A program made the position numbers and the translations under genes. Below are positions 62,460-64,000 of a stretch of DNA of 64,000 bases, in pieces; position 1 is the stretch's first letter, and each line of letters opens with the position of its first letter. Under the pieces are notes generated by a model. That model ran no database searches. It was not told the DNA's origin and worked only from the letters and a program-made list of their open reading frames with translations. The stretch is from Bacteroidales bacterium (GTDB taxonomy: Bacteria; Bacteroidota; Bacteroidia; Bacteroidales; F082), in the NCBI GenBank assembly GCA_024400195.1, contig JAKSNC010000003.1, positions 1 to 64,000 of the forward strand, in the 5' to 3' direction.

Positions 62460-64000
62460 ATGCCGAAGATTATTCTGATCTTTTTGATTCTTATCGCTAT
62501 ACACCCACAGCTTTGCGCACAAGACAAGGCTGCGGGTGTTTCTTTTGACAAAGCCGTGTCGTATTATCGGCAGGGCAACCTTGATAAGGCTTTCAATAAG
62601 GCACAGAAGGCTTTTGAACAGTTCGGCGTGGTTGACGACACCGTTTTCGCTGATGCCGCCGTCTTGTGTGCTGAGATTGCCATTGAGAAAAAAAACGAAC
62701 TTCTCGCCTTGGAATGGTACTTCAGAATCCCTCTCGAACAACTGTATCGTTCGCGTCCGAAAGCCGTCGTCTCAATGACGAGGCTCTGCATGAGAAACGA
62801 AGACTACGACAAAGTTGTCGAAATAACGTCTTTCATTGAAGAATCAAGGCTTGGCGATGATGTCGTTGCGACGTTGAAGAGATATGGAAATGTGGCCGAA
62901 TGGAGATTGAATGCAATGGCGAATCCGGTCTTGTTTAATCCGGCCAACCTCGGCTGTCATGTGAACACTGATGCTGATGAATTTATCAACAGTATAAGCG
63001 GAGACGGACGGACGATATATTTCACGCGTAGCGTTCCGCATGACCATTTCCGCACTGAAAGAATATATTTTTCAACTCAAAATGACGGCATCTGGTGCGA
63101 TGCCGAGCCTTTTTCGCCTATTCCTGAAAACAGCGGTGCGATAACGATGTCGTCTGACGGCACCGAGGCTTATTTCGTGTTGTCGGGCATCGACGGCTGC
63201 GATATTTTCCGCATCGACAGAAATGCGGATAGAACGTGGTCGAAGCCGAAAAAGGTCGGGAAAGTGAGCACGAATATGTATGAGTCTCAGCCGTCTCTTT
63301 CTTCTGATGGAAAAGAATTATATTTCGTGAGAGGGAAAAATGCCGCCGATACTCATCTTTTTGTGGCTAAACGAACTGAAGATCACGGCGAATGGCTTAC
63401 TGTTGAGAGTACGGGTATTAAAACTTGTGATGGTGATAATCCGAAGGCTCCGTTTATTCAGGCCGATATGAGAACGCTTTATTTTTCTGCCGAAGGCGAA
63501 TTCGGAATGGGCGGCACGGATGTCTTTATATGTAGGCGCAATATTGATAATCAATGGGATATGCCGTTAAATATAGGATTTCCGCTGAATACTTCCGGCG
63601 ATGAGATGAACATCGTTGTGTCTCCTGATGGAAAAACGGGCTTTATCTCGGCAAGACGCGATGACGGCTTCGGCGGATATGATATTTATTCTTTTGAACT
63701 TCCCGATGCTATGCGCGAGATGCCTCTGCTGAAAGACGAGGTTGTTGAATTGAAGGACGTGTTTTTCGCTTTCGACAGCGATGTTCTTGATGCTTCTTCT
63801 GATGTTATGCTTGATGAGGTTGCGGCGTTTCTGCTGCGTCATCGCGATATGATTGTTGAAGTCGGCGGGCATACCGACAATGTCGGCAGTGAGGAATATA
63901 ATATCGATTTGTCCCTCCGCCGCGCCGAAAGTGTCAAGCGGGCCTTGATGCAGCGCGGCGTTCCCGAAATCCGCATAAAAACCGCCGGCTACGGCAGCTC
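62460..64000 (+). CDS. PD40 propeller and OmpA-domain outer-membrane protein, partial
   Basis: The gene runs off the window without a stop (about 513 codons visible). ATG 62460 follows an in-frame GTG at 62451. The protein has a signal peptide (LIFLILIAIHPQLCAQ), an N-terminal TPR-like helical part (AVSYYRQGNLDKAFNKAQKAF), PD40/WD40-type beta-propeller repeats (TIYFTRSV; GAITMSSDGTEAYFV; SQPSLSSDGKELYFVRG; PDGKTGFISARR), and an OmpA peptidoglycan-binding domain (VFFAFDSDVLD; EVGGHTDNVGSEEYNIDLSLRRAE). This layout occurs in PorE-like T9SS proteins and other Bacteroidota envelope anchors. Confidence 0.9.
   Translation, partial: MPKIILIFLILIAIHPQLCAQDKAAGVSFDKAVSYYRQGNLDKAFNKAQKAFEQFGVVDDTVFADAAVLCAEIAIEKKNELLALEWYFRIPLEQLYRSRPKAVVSMTRLCMRNEDYDKVVEITSFIEESRLGDDVVATLKRYGNVAEWRLNAMANPVLFNPANLGCHVNTDADEFINSISGDGRTIYFTRSVPHDHFRTERIYFSTQNDGIWCDAEPFSPIPENSGAITMSSDGTEAYFVLSGIDGCDIFRIDRNADRTWSKPKKVGKVSTNMYESQPSLSSDGKELYFVRGKNAADTHLFVAKRTEDHGEWLTVESTGIKTCDGDNPKAPFIQADMRTLYFSAEGEFGMGGTDVFICRRNIDNQWDMPLNIGFPLNTSGDEMNIVVSPDGKTGFISARRDDGFGGYDIYSFELPDAMREMPLLKDEVVELKDVFFAFDSDVLDASSDVMLDEVAAFLLRHRDMIVEVGGHTDNVGSEEYNIDLSLRRAESVKRALMQRGVPEIRIKTAGYGS

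Overview
The window reads as a chromosomal segment of a Bacteroidota genome, most likely order Bacteroidales and possibly an uncultured gut-type lineage. The evidence is: many promoters of the Bacteroidota form TAnnTTTG (TAACTTTG, TACCTTTG, TATCTTTG) about 10 to 70 nt before genes; lineage-typical families (DUF4421, DUF3127, DUF1015, GldJ, BtuG-type propeller, type B L31, short SerA); few Shine-Dalgarno sequences; and a 47-bp type II-C-like CRISPR repeat with 30-bp spacers. No rRNA genes or species marker allow a finer placement.

Layout. 1-201 is the edge of a CRISPR array whose cas genes must lie outside. 327-4187 (minus) is a serine-biosynthesis cluster: serC, serA, then after a terminator a four-helix-bundle protein and a DUF1015 protein with a ParB/Srx-like DGHHR motif. 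4447-10986 holds L31, Lon, a Crp/Fnr regulator and single-chain GcvP. 10987-14299 is the most unusual stretch: a 25-codon ORF facing a candidate small RNA across a shared terminator, a surface lipoprotein whose last ~55 codons look like the variable region of a diversity-generating retroelement, two tiny overlapping ORFs, a truncated WYL-type regulator, and a lone decayed copy of the CRISPR repeat.

14300-29511 is mostly housekeeping: aroE-popT-TPR; LutA-like protein; patatin/DUF4421/CNNM; a DEDDh exonuclease with a small acidic partner; HU; fmt; rarA; a DUF2079 membrane protein and a DUF4143 ATPase with 22-bp tandem repeats in its leader. 29694-34875 is a vitamin B12 uptake unit: cobalamin riboswitch, a 27-codon ORF, BtuB, BtuG-like propeller, then a phosphopantetheinyl transferase and a tyrosine-phosphatase lipoprotein.

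34878-47160 carries a thioredoxin lipoprotein, a deoxyhypusine-synthase-like enzyme, a thioesterase, dgt-tsaD, a large TamB-like protein and an AddA/RecB-like helicase-nuclease. 47172-51533 has tRNA-Tyr, a ParDE module with a clear operator, an ExoX-C-like acidic protein, DUF486, and gmhA-gmhB-symporter. 51578-55937 (minus) has DUF3127 and gldJ-murF-anmK. The end has a PHP-domain membrane protein, YggS, an LTA-synthase-like sulfatase, ffh, folD and a PD40-OmpA protein cut by the window edge.

Most of the window is ordinary core genome. The parts worth follow-up are the CRISPR-repeat biology (1-201 and 14212-14253), the retroelement-type target at 11579-13468, the small-RNA/small-ORF pair at 11079-11249, and the DUF1015 protein in the serine operon.
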